Below, piece after piece: positions 36,084 through 48,360 of a stretch of DNA of 64,000 nt. The DNA comes from Delphinapterus leucas. Lineage: Eukaryota; Chordata; Mammalia; Artiodactyla; Monodontidae. Numbering within the stretch: the first letter of the stretch is position 1; each line of letters begins with the position of its first letter. A program made the position numbers and the translations under genes. The stretch lies in the NCBI RefSeq assembly GCF_002288925.2, contig NW_022098067.1, forward strand, positions 1,508,707 to 1,572,706, given 5' to 3'. Under the pieces are notes generated by a model. That model was not told the DNA's origin. It saw only the letters and a list, made by a program, of their open reading frames with translations, and made no database searches.

Positions 36084-36294
36084 TTTTTTTTTTTTTTTTG
36101 CGGTACGCGGGCCTCTCACTGTTGTGGCCTCTTCCGCTGCGGAGCACAGGCTCCGGACGCGCAGGCTCAGCGGCCATGGCTCACGGGCCCAACCGCTCCG
36201 CGGCATGTGGGATCCTCCCAGACTGGGGCACGAACCCGTGTCCCCTGCATCGGCAGGTGGACTCTCAACCAGTGCGCCACCAGGGAAGCCCCGT
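36084..36294 (-). mobile_element. CHR-type tRNA-derived SINE, short form
   Basis: Reverse-oriented copy with perfect 13-bp target-site duplications GCAGTACTATCTT (36071-36083 and 36295-36307). It is nearly identical to the copies at 26157 and 63693 and is sense to PDGFD. Confidence 0.94.
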
Positions 36295-36439
36295 GCAGTA
36301 CTATCTTAAAAAGGGTTCTGAACTTGTTTCTATATTAAGTGGGGAAAAATGGAAATGGTTAACAATGTCTAGTATAGGCCAAGAGACACAGAGACAGAAT
36401 GGCATCCCTTGCTTATATCAATGATTTTAACACTGAATC

Positions 36440-36570
36440 ATATTCTATGTCTCTTTGTTACTTTATGTTTAGCTTTCTCTTGCTTGTTCAACAAGATTAT
36501 AAATTTCTGAATAGTATTATTATTCACAGTGGCTATCTGATAAATACTTGTTGAATGAATATTTGCTTGG
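36440..36570 (+). mobile_element. L2 3' fragment
   Basis: Ends with CTGATAAATACTTGTTGAAT and GAAT, typical of L2. Confidence 0.5.
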
Positions 36571-36704
36571 AAGTAACAGGAAAATTGCGTAGTTTACATG
36601 TTTGGGAGCAAAGAAATCTCTGGGCAAATTAAAGTTATGTAGCACATCATTTACATATTCTTCAGAATATTGATGAATGTTAGGTTACAATAATATTCTT
36701 CACA

Positions 36705-36870
36705 AAAGCTAGTATTTACTAAATATGTCCCAGGCATTACAATAAGTGCTTAATGTTTATTAGCCTATTTAAAAGTCAAGGGAACCTTATGCATTAGTCC
36801 TCATTATTACCACTTACTCCAAAACAGAAAGTCACTTGCTTATATGTAGCAGAGGTAAATTTTATTGTAT
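36705..36870 (+). repeat. MIR SINE
   Basis: CTAAATATGTCCCAGGCATT and ACAATAAGTGCTTAATGTTT fit MIR. The remainder is diverged. Confidence 0.6.
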
Positions 36871-37009
36871 TCTTTATTATGACATCATGACTTATTTTAA
36901 TAGCATCACCTACTCTAAGTAGTAGACAGTCAGATTTCTGTAACCAGTAAAGCGGATCAAGAGGGGAGAACTGAACAAATGAGGTTAATATTCAGTGGAT
37001 CTTCTTCTC

Positions 37010-37150
37010 CTTCTCATTTCAATACTTTATACATCCACTTATTCTGGTGCTGGTCACCACCATAGGCAAACTTCTCTCTGGTGCTAGCGCCATACACGGT
37101 TCCTAACATTTAGCAGATAAGTGTTTGCCGCAGGACTAAATAAATGAATA
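37010..37150 (+). mobile_element. L2 3' fragment
   Basis: Ends CAGATAAGTGTTTGCCGCAG, then ACTAAATAAATGAATAAAG. Confidence 0.5.
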
Positions 37151-37249
37151 AAGAAATTGTATGAGCTGATAGATGATACTTCAGAGGAGATCATTTCCCA
37201 TCTCAAATAAGATTACCCTTCTTACTCTCTATAACCATAACTGTAAAGC

Positions 37250-37525
37250 AAAAATTTAACAGCAAGGGGTAGGGGGAATGAGTGAAATACCTGGGGGAGA
37301 TTAAGAGGTACAAACTTACAAAGTAAATGCATCATGAAGCAGAAATGTAGAGCATGGAATATAATCAATAATATTGTAATGACTTTGTATGGTGACTTGA
37401 CAGACTTAGTACAAAATGATCATGGTGATCACTTCGTAATGTACAGGAATATCAGATCACTATGTTGTGCACCAGGAACTAACATAGTGTTGTAGGTCAA
37501 TTATACTTCAATTAAAAAAAATAGT
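37250..37525 (+). mobile_element. Old L1 3' end
   Basis: GTAATGTACAGGAATATCAG, TATGTTGTGCACCAGGAACT and GGTCAATTATACTTCAATTA followed by A's are the L1MA-type 3' end. Confidence 0.75.
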
Positions 37526-37591
37526 AAATAACTATGTTTAACTATGTTAAACAAGATATAATCATATGTTTGGAAAATATATACTGTACAT

Positions 37592-37842
37592 CAGCGGTCC
37601 CCAACATTTTTGGCACCAGGGACCGGTTTCAGAGAAGACAGCTTTTTCCACGGACGGGGGGTTGGGTGGTGGTTCAGGCGGTATGTAAGCAATGGTTCAG
37701 GCGGTAATGTGAGCGATGGGGAGCAATTTGGGGTGGCAGATGAAGCCTCGCTTGCCTGCCGCTCACCTCCTGCTGTGCGGCCCAGTTCCTAACAGCCGGA
37801 GGCCAGGATAGAGGTCCGCAGCCTGGGACTTGGGGACCCCTG
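37592..37842. mobile_element. hAT-type non-autonomous DNA transposon (MER1-like)
   Basis: Complete 251-bp element with terminal inverted repeats CAGCGGTCCCCAA and TTGGGGACCCCTG. It is flanked by 8-bp target duplications CTGTACAT (37584-37591) and CTGTATAT (37843-37850), seven of eight identical. It is GC-rich against its surroundings. The 60-codon ORF at 37610 is not a gene. Confidence 0.88.
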
Positions 37843-37944
37843 CTGTATATAATGGAGTCAGCCTGTCAAATTAGGAACTTGTAAATATTTTAATACATAT
37901 TATCCTTTAGAGATTATTAAAAATGCTTGCAAAATCTGTGAAGG

Positions 37945-38228
37945 TGGTCCAAAGGTACAAACTTCCAGTTATAAAATAAGTAAATCCTGAGGATGTAATG
38001 TACAGCATGGTGACTATAATTATTAATACTTGTATATTTGAAAGTTGCTAAGAGAGTAGGTATTAAAAGTTCTCCTCACAAGAAAAAATATTTGTAACTA
38101 TGTGTGGTGATGGATGTTAACGAGACATGGTGGTGACCATTTTGCAATATATACAAATATTGAATCAATATGTTGTAGACTTGAAGCTAATATAATGTTA
38201 TACATCGATTATTTCTCAATAAAAAAAT
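37945..38228 (+). mobile_element. Old L1 3' end
   Basis: ATGTAATGTACAGCATGGTG, ATGTTGTAGACTTGAAGCTA and ATTTCTCAATAAAAAAA fit the L1M 3' end. It is in the same orientation as the L1 at 37250. Confidence 0.75.
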
Positions 38229-38229
38229 G

Positions 38230-41020
38230 CTTGCAATATACCCTTGGCTTACAAAACATATGTCAATATAAGTCAAGCTTGCTTTCTGGTCGGACCACTC
38301 CTGTGGTAATCTAAAATATTTTTCTTTTTCGGATGAGATAGAAGAAAAGGTGTGGCCTTTAATAAAGGACAAAACATACTAGCATTTAATGAATATTGAG
38401 AATGTTGGAATTGTGTTTATATAAATTGCTAAAAAGGAATCTATCTGTGAACCCAAATAGGCATCTTCAGAGTCCTACTCTGGTTTATGCTAGAAAATTA
38501 GAAGACTATATGGGAAAAAATGACTAATGATATACCAGCATCTGTCTGGCTTCCTTGGGAACCCACATATTAATAATAATCAGATAATCTCTCACATGTC
38601 TAGCAGAAAAGAAATCTGACGTTGTTTTCTGGGACAAGACCCAAAGTGGTCCTCCACTCTACAAGCACTGACTGAGATCTTAAAGAATGCCTGATGGGAA
38701 TCAGGAGCTGCATTTAGACAGTGGAACCCTAAGTATGATGTTTTCACACTAAGATGATTCCACTAGGCAGAACGGGCAACATATAGGTTCTTCTGTTACT
38801 ACTGTTTTTACAAAGGAAGAGAAAAGATAGAACATTCTTCTCCCATCAACTTAAGTCCTTCTTGCCAGTCTGTCTGTTGCTCTGAACTGTTATTTTATTC
38901 ATAAATCATGAATAACTGCTTTTAAATCTTACTAGATTTTATTCTGAAACACACTCAATGTGTGTTTCACAATGCTAACTTTTAAATTGAGCTAGAGTTA
39001 CTAATCTTCTGTGAGATTGCTACAGATACCATGCTATTAGAAGCCAGCGACCGAAACAAGGTTCTATTTTCTTCTTAGATTGGCAGGATACTGCTTGAAA
39101 AAGAAATGCAGATTTTGTTTATTCTCCAGGGGTCTCAGGTGTGAACAAAGCTACATTTTAAGTTAGAAAATACCAATTTCAGAGGCCGGAAGAACTACAG
39201 GTCATCTCTTTCAGTATTTCAAGATAAAAAAGAAAGGTAAAAACAGCATTGCCTTTGCATCTGGAATATTAAAAAAAAAATCATTTTAAAGCAACTGTGC
39301 ATGTAGGAAAATTATCTGTTTAACATTTTCCTTAAATAAAATAGTAAATTCGAAAGCATGACTTTCTAACATCTCTAAATTAGACCTAGGGATATATTTA
39401 AAATAAAATAGGGGCTTGGGAAGTGCAAAAACTGAATAAATTAAAAAGTACCAGAGTATTAGTATTCATTAAACCATTAGGATGGCATGTTTCACAAAAT
39501 TATGATATCATGTGAGAATTTTGCATGGCTGTCCAATTTGGCTATTTCTATTTTCACTTTTGGTTTAAAAAAGGGACTCAAAGACAATCCTTTCATGCAT
39601 ATAAAGAGCTTGCATGGAAAGTACACTGAATACCAACTGGTTTTTACTATCCATTTCATGTTTGTGCTACAGAGTCCAAAGCCTCGATAGAAACACATTC
39701 TCTCTCAATCTATCAACTTTTGAAGATTAGTAAGCTCTGAAGAAATATTTGCTGAATGAATCCTTCTGAGACTCTGCACACAGGGAGAGGTCTTTTACTT
39801 TATTTGCACAGCACCATGTGTTTAAACAATCCACTGATCTTATTATAGGCTAATTTAGGCGCAAGTAACAGATGACCAAACTGAAAAATGATTTAATAAA
39901 ATGTGTCCTGTCACATAGGCAATGTAGAATTAATTCAAGGCTTTGCAACGTAGTCATGGGCTTCTACTTTTCTCTGCTGCCATCCTCGGTGTGTTGGCTG
40001 TTCTCAAAATGTTCTCCTCCATCTCTCTCCTCCTCACAGGGTAGGATTCAGAGGCCAAAGAAAGGGCTTTTCCCCACATGCATCTCTTTTTAAGAAAGCA
40101 GAAATCTTTCTGGAACCCCCATGCCCACCCCAAGCAGGCACTCCCTCTGTCTCACTGGGCATGTTTGCAAGTCTACTCCAGTCCTGATAAGGGGAATGGA
40201 GTTACCATGACTGGCTCATACTCATACAACATATTCCCTGGGCTGGGGGCAGCTGAGCCTCCCCTCAAGCCCATGTCCACCCATCATGTTTCTGTGAGTA
40301 AGAAAAAAGAGGCAGGAAAGCAGTTGGAGTGGCCACTAATGGCAGTGATTTAAGAACTAGCATGTTTGTGTTTTTATCAAGGAATAAAAGGCCACTTGAA
40401 AAATACATTCAACCAATACTTCCTGAGTGCATGCTACTTCAATGTGAACAGGGCACCATAACCACTGTTGGAATGAAAAAATTAATATGACACAGTTCCT
40501 GCTCTGAAAACTGTGTTTATAATCTGTTTACTGGAAGAGACGTTAGTAGAAAAATCTTTCCTTCCTCACTGGGCATGAAATGCCACTCAAGAGAAATGGG
40601 TCATATTAAAGTGAATTCTGTAAGGAAATCTGTTACTTTTTTAGCCCTCAGAAATCTCTCTTGCCTTAAAACAATCTGTTAACATTCCTTGGGTGTTTTT
40701 CCTGTCTGTTTTATTATTCATTATATAGAAACAAGTGCTAAGGACATCAGATAGGAAGTAAGATTGACTTCTATCCACTGGAAGCTGAGTCTCGGTCCAC
40801 GTAGTCAAACGTTAGCCCTCATCTCCTGCTTTCTCCAGTTCAAGTTTCCAGTCTAGCATTCAATATAGCCTTCATCATTGTCCTGTCCAATGCCTCACAC
40901 CCTCCATTATAAAAAATATAGTTCTTAAAATTAGGAATCTTCATAAACCCCAAATGCTTAAACACAAAAGTATTCAATAAACAGTAACTGAAGTTTGGAA
41001 GTTTTGATTTTTTCTCTCAC
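38230..41020. other. Mostly unique intron
   Basis: Holds a perfect 10-bp inverted repeat at 38945-38969, an L2-like tail near 39730-39765 and an old LINE-like block at about 40395-40560. No credible gene. Confidence 0.45.
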
Positions 41021-41026
41021 CTACAG

Positions 41027-41166
41027 GATTTTTTGTGGGTGCCTTACAAAGACTTATTCAGCTGACATTGCCGACATCTTTATCTTATTACGTATTTCAG
41101 GATACTAACTTTTGTGAAGAAGAGCTGAAGTCTTACATAGCTACACCCATGAGAGCCTTACAGAAA
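41027..41166 (+). other. Unassigned exon-like segment, 140 nt
   Basis: A pyrimidine-rich tract and CACCTACAG (ending 41026) precede this segment, and a strong donor AAA|GTAAGTG follows it. Only one of the three frames is open: two bases, then 46 codons ending exactly at the donor, beginning FFVGALQRLIQLTLPTSLSY and later containing NFCEEELKSYIATPMRALQK. The other two frames have stops. I do not recognise the protein or any domain. The segment is antisense to PDGFD, 17 kb from DDI1, and not an obvious repeat. It could be an exon of an unannotated or non-coding antisense transcript, a fossil exon, or chance. Confidence 0.3.
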
Positions 41167-41399
41167 GTAAGTGCACAATATTTAATTGTTATAGGTGTTA
41201 TAGACAGGATCCCTGGCATCTTCTGATGGGCCATTTTGTACAGGTGCATCTGTCATTTACACCTGTAGAAAGATTTGAAAACTAGTACAGTGACAATTGC
41301 TATTCTCACTAGTAATTATGGAACAGAGAGATTTTTAAATTTATAAAAATAAACAGGGTACCTCATGATGATATGGTAAGTGGGAAAGGGGGTAGGGAA

Positions 41400-41606
41400 T
41401 CAGAATTTCTTGGGTCAGGCATTGTGACAAAAAACTTAGCATGCACTGCTTCATTGCCTTTGCCTAAAATACTCATTCGTTTCCTGTCCTCCATTTCCCG
41501 GAACGAAAGCTTCTGGAAAATAACGACTGGGTCTTGTTCATTGTTGCATCAGGACATAATGGGAGCTAATAGGAGGCTTTCAATAAATATTTTTTGAATG
41601 AATGAA
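41400..41606 (+). mobile_element. L2 3' end
   Basis: TGGGTCTTGTTCATTGTTGC and TTTCAATAAATATTTTTTGA plus ATGAATG are the L2 terminus. The 74-codon ORF lies within it. Confidence 0.65.
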
Positions 41607-42504
41607 ATTCAGAGTATTCTTAAAGTGAGATATTTATGTGCATTTACATATGAGGAGGCAGTACAGGAGAAGTCACGCAATCAATCCATTCGTTGACTGA
41701 GTAGGTTTCATTTGCAGTTTTGAAACCAGAATTCACAAACCCTGCAGTCAAACTTATGACGTGTACTCCTGCTAGACTGCTTTTGTAAACTAAGATGTCT
41801 TTTTGGGGTCTGGCCAATGCATGTGAGACCCTTTTCTTTGTGAATAGTGATCCAGGAGGTGCCCAGGTGGCCCCCAGTCCTCAGGGGTGAACTACATTCA
41901 GCCATATTTATAACCCATCATTGGGCCCCTGGCCCTTGAACATCCTGCCTGCTATACTATGTCCTTTTCTGCCTCCCTTTCATGCCCCAGTGAATAAATT
42001 AACCATTGAGTCTCAAATGCACAACACAGTGCTTGGCACAAGATGAGACTGAGTAATATCTAGAAATAAATTATTCAATGATAATAAAAGGAAAAATTCT
42101 TCCTTACAGTAAATCAAATTCTACCATATTATGACTTATATCCATTTAACCATAAATTATTAACAATATTTATTTAGTCTTTATTATCCTGTGCAATAGT
42201 AGACATTATAGGGCACAAACACAAAAGACATAAATCCTAACAAAGCAAGATATATAGATGGAAAATCAAACACATTTATTCCTGAATGCCAACTCCAAAA
42301 AATTATGAGATTTTTCCTGGAGTAGTGCATTGAGAAGACTGCAGGCATGTTCTAGCGGAAAGACTACCATATATAATTATTAGCACCTACCCAGAGTGTG
42401 GAAGGGGGATAAATGGTCATACACACATATTATATTTGCCACCTCTATTGTAAAAGGGCTAAGGTGAAGAAGCTTTCTTAAAAATAAGTAAGTTTGAATG
42501 GAGT

Positions 42505-42600
42505 GTTCTGTACTGCTTTCTACCTGTGTGTCTTTGTGGAGATCACCTAATCTCAGTGGCAGTTTCTTCATCTGCAAAACAGTGAGGACATTAACTTGTT
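42505..42600 (+). repeat. MIR fragment
   Basis: CTACCTGTGTGTCTTTGTGG, ACCTAATCTCAGTGGCAGTT and CTTCATCTGCAAAACAGTGA fit MIR. Confidence 0.65.
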
Positions 42601-42759
42601 CACAGACTCCAAGGACCAAAAACAAACAAACAAATAAGCAAAAAAGACACGTGGAAATGCTTTATAAACTCTAAAGCAGAAATGAAAGAAATGTCGTTTA
42701 GCTAAACAGGCACACAGAAAAATAACACAAAGGAGTAAACAACGAATTCTACGCAGCAA

Positions 42760-45440
42760 ACATTTTAGGAGTTCAGAGGATGGTGAGGCTTAGCCCAATT
42801 TATTGCTTCAAACAGAAGAAGTAACATATTTAATAGAATATAGAGATGGAGACATACACTTAATATTTTAAATTTGGCTCTCCTTGACACAATTTCTAGA
42901 AATGTTAGGCCCCAGAGCTATTTCTATAATTTTTTTCTAATAAATCTGAGATAACTGTGGCTGTCGACATAATACTGAAAATATAAACCCCATTAAGTAT
43001 GACCTGATTTTATCCATTTAATCTCCCAAAGACATTACAAATAATTTATTGATAGCTCCTAAATGGAAATAAAAGATGGAAAAATGTTTCAATCTAATAA
43101 GAATGAGATAATAGGTATGACAAAGCACATAAATATTAATAATAGCTGTAAGTATTTTATTGTATCACAGCTGTATTTTGGTACGTACCTTGTACAATGT
43201 CAGGGAACACAATAAATGTTTCCAGACTATGTTGAAAAAGGCAATGGAAAACATATTTTTCTATTTAGATCTAGGAAATTGACTATATTTTAAGAGTACT
43301 GAGCTTAGGATATAGTCATATTTTATACTCCTTTTTTCTTATGTCTTTACATAACTGCCAGGTTTCACATCTAGCCTAATATTATATTATTCCCTGCATG
43401 CATCGGTACTACTAATGGAATAGTTTCAAAAAGATAGGACCATTAATGCCAATATAAAGTTATTGAATTCATTATGTTTTAACTTTGGTTCTGGAGATTG
43501 TGTATGATCTATGAACTTGCTAGACAAGTTCTAGGGCAATGCTGTTCAAAGTGCTTGTCTGCTGTGTGATGAAGAGCCTGCTGGGTTGAAAATCAACATA
43601 CTGCTTCCTTTGTCAAAAATTTCTTGCTATAAAAAACAATTTTAGCAAACTAAACAATGCATTCAGGGTCATAGTTAATCTACATTTGGTGCAAGTTCCT
43701 TATCTTATTATGGACTAAAAACAAACGGTTCATGGGAATGGTAGCAGGTCCACAGATCACATTTGGGCTGCACTGGTCTAGGGAAAACTATAAATGGATT
43801 GATTCTCTGAAGTCTGACTTACAGAATCACTAGCCTAATTAGGTGGAGTATTCTAGAGCTTCCTCACACAGCATTGTTTTGAGAGAGAAAAGGGCACTGG
43901 GGCCAATTCTTAAGTGTATACTATGTTAGATTTCATTACTGTTCCAGTTATTCGTCCTTCCATAGTTTCCTCATTCTTTGTCATGTGACTTTCCTGTAGT
44001 CTCTCTAGAGTCAACCACTTTATTTTCCTGCCCCATTGATACTGCACTTGGGAATATGACTTGATTGAGACAGGAGAATTCATATCTAGCCTAATATTAT
44101 ATTAGGCTATAATATATATAGTACTGGTGTGTCAGTTCTGAGCCTAGGCCTTAGGAGTCATCCTGTGTTTCTATTCAACCATCCTCTGCTTCTGCTATTT
44201 CCATAAGAAGCACATGTACTGGGTAGCCTATTAGGCTAACAAGGATGAGAGACACACGGAGCAGATGTGGATCCAACCTGAATGTAGGAGGTAACACCAT
44301 ACAAGCTTAGTCTGCGTATGTTAAACTCCATCTGACCCCAGATAAATGAGTGAGAATAAATAATTTTTGTTTTAGGCCACTGAGCTTTGGGATGGTTGTT
44401 ACACAGCTAATTCTGCAAATAGCTACTTAATGTATATACAAAAGGAAACTTTTAAGAGTCAAGGTGGAGGGGGGTTGCTGAGATGAATAGTGTTGGAAAG
44501 GGTACACTCACACCCTTGCTACAGGCATGGTAGAAAAGGTATTAATAACTATGTTTATGAGTAGCACATTCAGCAGATGTTAAAAACTCCTGATTTCACA
44601 AGTTCTGAGTATCCCCATCAGGGCTCTTATACAAGGAAGGGCCATTCTTCCTTATTTTCTTCCCAAGTGAATGTAGCAAGGAACAAAAACAGAATGTAAT
44701 ACACAGAAACCAGAAATCTGTTAATGAAAGAAGAATGTTTTGAACTGAGATATAAAAGACTTTAACCATTTACTAGAGAAGAGGAATTTTAATCTAATAA
44801 TAGACATATATAAAGTTATAGTCTTCAGTTTGCTTTCTTAAAATAGTCATGCTAAACTAGCAGATTCAACTGATTTCCTACTATTCTTTGTATTTTCCTT
44901 TCAAGTTCTAACTTAATGGATCCCATGTCCAAAATTCATAGTTGGACTCAACAGCTCAGAGAGACAACCGCATTAATTTACATAGCTTCTGTGAGTAGAC
45001 TGGACAAACAAGATTGCTTATAGAAAATGCTTTCAAAATTATTATTTAGAGTGCGATAGTATAATAACATATACTTTCTGTAGCACTAAGAATGGATTTT
45101 ACCCCTCCAATTCCCTAGGTCAGTTTCCAAAATACTTGGTTCCAACCACACCATGAGGAAAGAAAAATATGACCTTAAGATTTTAAAAAAGTGAAACAAT
45201 ATTTTATCTTGGCTTTTGTTTTTACAGTGTTAAGCCACAATTTAGTGTATATATCTGAACCTTAACAAATATTAATTAAATTTAGGTCTGTATACACACA
45301 CTAAACTTACAGGCCATTTTTGCTATTGTTAAAGTTTCCTGTATACTATTTGATACTATTTGGGTAATAACTATATAAAAATGTAAAAACTGTTTTTATT
45401 TCTTCAAAGGTTTATTTGTTTTTGCTTCCAGTTAGCCAAA
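42760..45440. other. Unique AT-rich intron
   Basis: Contains an 11-bp-arm palindrome at 44087-44109 and a related copy of its left half at about 43369-43391. No gene is recognised. Confidence 0.45.
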
Positions 45441-45441
45441 A

Positions 45442-46619
45442 ATGAAAACTATGGAACAACTATCGCCTGAAGGAACAAAACATACACAAACATTTGATTT
45501 AGCAACCATAGCAAACTGCAGCAGCTCACTTAATAAAGTGGCTATAGCCATTCTGGGGGGCTCCCCAGGGCGAAATGTTCCACTTTGTATAGCTCTGTAT
45601 ATAATTAAAAATCTGCCGCAACTATGACCTTGAATATCTGCTGGAATAAAGTATAATTAAATAACCAGAATCTTGAGTAAACAGCAGCTGCAAGATAAGC
45701 AACAAAATGTCTTCTGAGCAGTGTTTTATTTACATCTTTCTGAACTACAAACTTCTTTGCTCCAATGCATTTCAAACAGCATCCTGTCTTTTCAGGAAGA
45801 TCTTGATCTCAAAATATTCAATCATCCTTTTGCAGTTAAGGCAAAGTTTCTTCCATCTCACTCAACTCACTTAAGACAGACTTATATAATCATTCTAGAA
45901 ATGCTCCTACCTACTGTGCAATATTTAAGAAGTGTTGATTTTGAGTACAAGGGGAAAAAGATGGCACTAACTTGTATCAATAGTTCTGTTTTTTTCATAA
46001 AAAAGCACACTATTGATCCATTCTTGGTAAATTTCACAATTTCTCCTAATGTCTTATCTTAACATCATGTAAAGACAATCCACTGTTAAGAAATGTCACA
46101 TATCTTTTCCTGAAACACATTATGTAGTCATAGACTAAAGATTACATAAACATGATCAGGAGATTTGCTAAACACATGCTCAGCATTTCTCTTTCAACAA
46201 CGAACTAGTATTATAGCCACCATGGACGCTCAAATGGAATTTTATAGGTTGGCAAAATGCTTATTACAATTTACACATTTACTGCAGAAATTCTCTTAGA
46301 AATGATTTCCCTATTACGTCTAAATGCCATATTCAGAGAGAAATTATCACAACTTGTGTCTCTAACATTGGCCATATTTTACTATACAAACATTGCTAAT
46401 CTAAGGAAAAAAGGTGTACAAACTTGGGACACTCTGACTAATGTTAATATGATCCCAAACGTATCTTCAACATCTTTGCTTTTGACAACCTCTTATAAAC
46501 TTGAACATATGTGTGATAGTGTAATATTAACTAAGGCTATGAGGAATAAAAATCACTTGAGTGAAGAGGTACTTCCCTTTGTGACTCTTATGAATAAAAA
46601 CGTCTCACAAAGCACATAA
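45442..46619 (+). other. Cluster of unassigned plus-strand ORFs, not recognised
   Basis: Three ORFs follow each other: 45442-45627 (61 codons), 45721-46062 (113 codons) and 46257-46619 (120 codons). An optimal Kozak GCCACCATGG at 46213-46222 opens only a 25-codon frame. No repeat, domain or paralogue is recognised, and composition is AT-rich. They are most likely chance, or a decayed ancient insertion. Confidence 0.15.
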
Positions 46620-47145
46620 TTTGGCATTTAGTGTCAAGAAGGAGTTTTCATCTTGGACTATAAATTTAGATGATAAAATAGCTAAATCAAAACATCTCCA
46701 AGTATATGCTTAAGAATACATTTGAACATGATGATATGATACAAAGAAAAATGAAACAAGACGTTTATTCATTACCTATAACGCTGCTATTCTAACCATA
46801 TTTCAAATGTAAAACAACTTGGTCAGAGAATATGAATTTTCTTCAAAGAACCACAATAAGTCTCATGAATTGCATACAAATAACTGATGCTTAAGTCTGT
46901 GTCTCTCTAATGTTTGCTAATATTGTCAAAACAATGAGAGATACACATAAGGCCTCTGTAAAAAATGTGCATACAAATTACCAATTTGCACACATAAGTG
47001 TCAAATCTGTATAACCTCTACTGAAGAACTGATCTCAAGAAGTTGTGGGCAGAATATGGAACACATCCTTAATCAAGTATCATAACATGATTGATGCTTA
47101 AAAACAAGCCCACAAACTAACGCCAGGTGGACTTCTCAGGAGTCA

Positions 47146-47231
47146 ACGGGATATCAACACTGAGACTCTTGTTTAAAACATAAAGAAAACGGGATATCAA
47201 CACTGAGACTCTTATTTAAAACATAAAGAAA
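47146..47231. repeat. 43-bp direct tandem duplication
   Basis: Copies at 47146-47188 and 47189-47231 (ACGGGATATCAACACTGAG...) differ at one base (CTTGTTT versus CTTATTT), so the duplication is recent. Confidence 0.95.
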
Positions 47232-47654
47232 TTTATGCACAGAACTAAAAGTGTCAAAGTGGGGGAATTGAATCTCAGTACATCCAAAGTCCATGGCCTT
47301 AAGACTTATGTCAAACTGTCTACATTTTATTATATATTGTAATTACCGAATACATAAAACTGTGAGCTTAATTGACAGAGCACTTTGGAATCGGAATCAG
47401 CCAATTTAGAGCAACAATTGAGAACACTGTTACAGAGTAGATAGAATTAGTGAAAACTACACACCCACATTGAACCTGGAACCAGGCATCAAGATTTTGA
47501 CCAGATGATGTGAGGTGTAAACCCGTCATGTTTATCTTTTTGTAAAATGTAAATGAATTGTTTGAGAATCTGGAAGAAATGACTGAAGAAAACCCACACA
47601 CAACACAATAGATAAGTATGTAACCACCACCACCCCTGCCCGCCCAAATTCATT

Positions 47655-48360
47655 TATGGTTGTTTCTCCTCAGACGTTAACACTAAGACAAGGATGTGGG
47701 TGCAGACAGTCTTTATTTGGGAGGGCATTCCAGGATGCACAAGCGAGAAGTGGATAAACTGAGACAAGGCAGGGAGAAAACCTAGTGAACACAGCATTGC
47801 TGTGGGCCACTGCAGTTCAACACCTCTGAGGCACCGTGTGGAGCAGACTTCAGAATTGCCCCACAGAAAGATGGAGAAGCTGGGGCATTTATCCACCAAA
47901 TCCCATCTTTTGCTGCTTGAGAGTTGTTTCTGGAGACATTAGAGCCCCAGCACTTCCAAGCTGAGGAGGTCTGAGCAAGCTCCCCAGAGACACAGAAACT
48001 AAGACACAAGGGCTCTGGAAATGGGAAGCTGTCAGCATTTACAGGAACACAAGCCTGGGCTCAGGGAGATGAGCTGGGGCAGCAACAGTATCTGCTTCAA
48101 AAGTATAAACATAACAAAATCACAGCTTTGTTTATTCAGCAGTACCGTCTTTCTAAAGCACTGATAAACTTTTCCAGCCACTGGGCAGCAAAGGTAAAGA
48201 TGTTCTGAATCTGCCTTCCTTATCTCCCTCTTTTCTTTTGGGTGCACCTTCATCATCTGACTGTCAGTTCCCACATGGACTCTAGAGTCCCTCAAACGCC
48301 CTTTGCATTTTTGCCCCTGAAGCCAGTACAAGAGGTGGGAAAGCTAGGGCAGGCAGAGTT
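47655..48360 (-). mobile_element. Probable ERV LTR, reverse
   Basis: On the minus strand, CCCAAATAAAGACTGTCTGC followed by ACCCACATCCTTGTCTTAG matches the poly(A)/3' end layout of mammalian LTRs. The upstream extent is uncertain. Confidence 0.5.
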
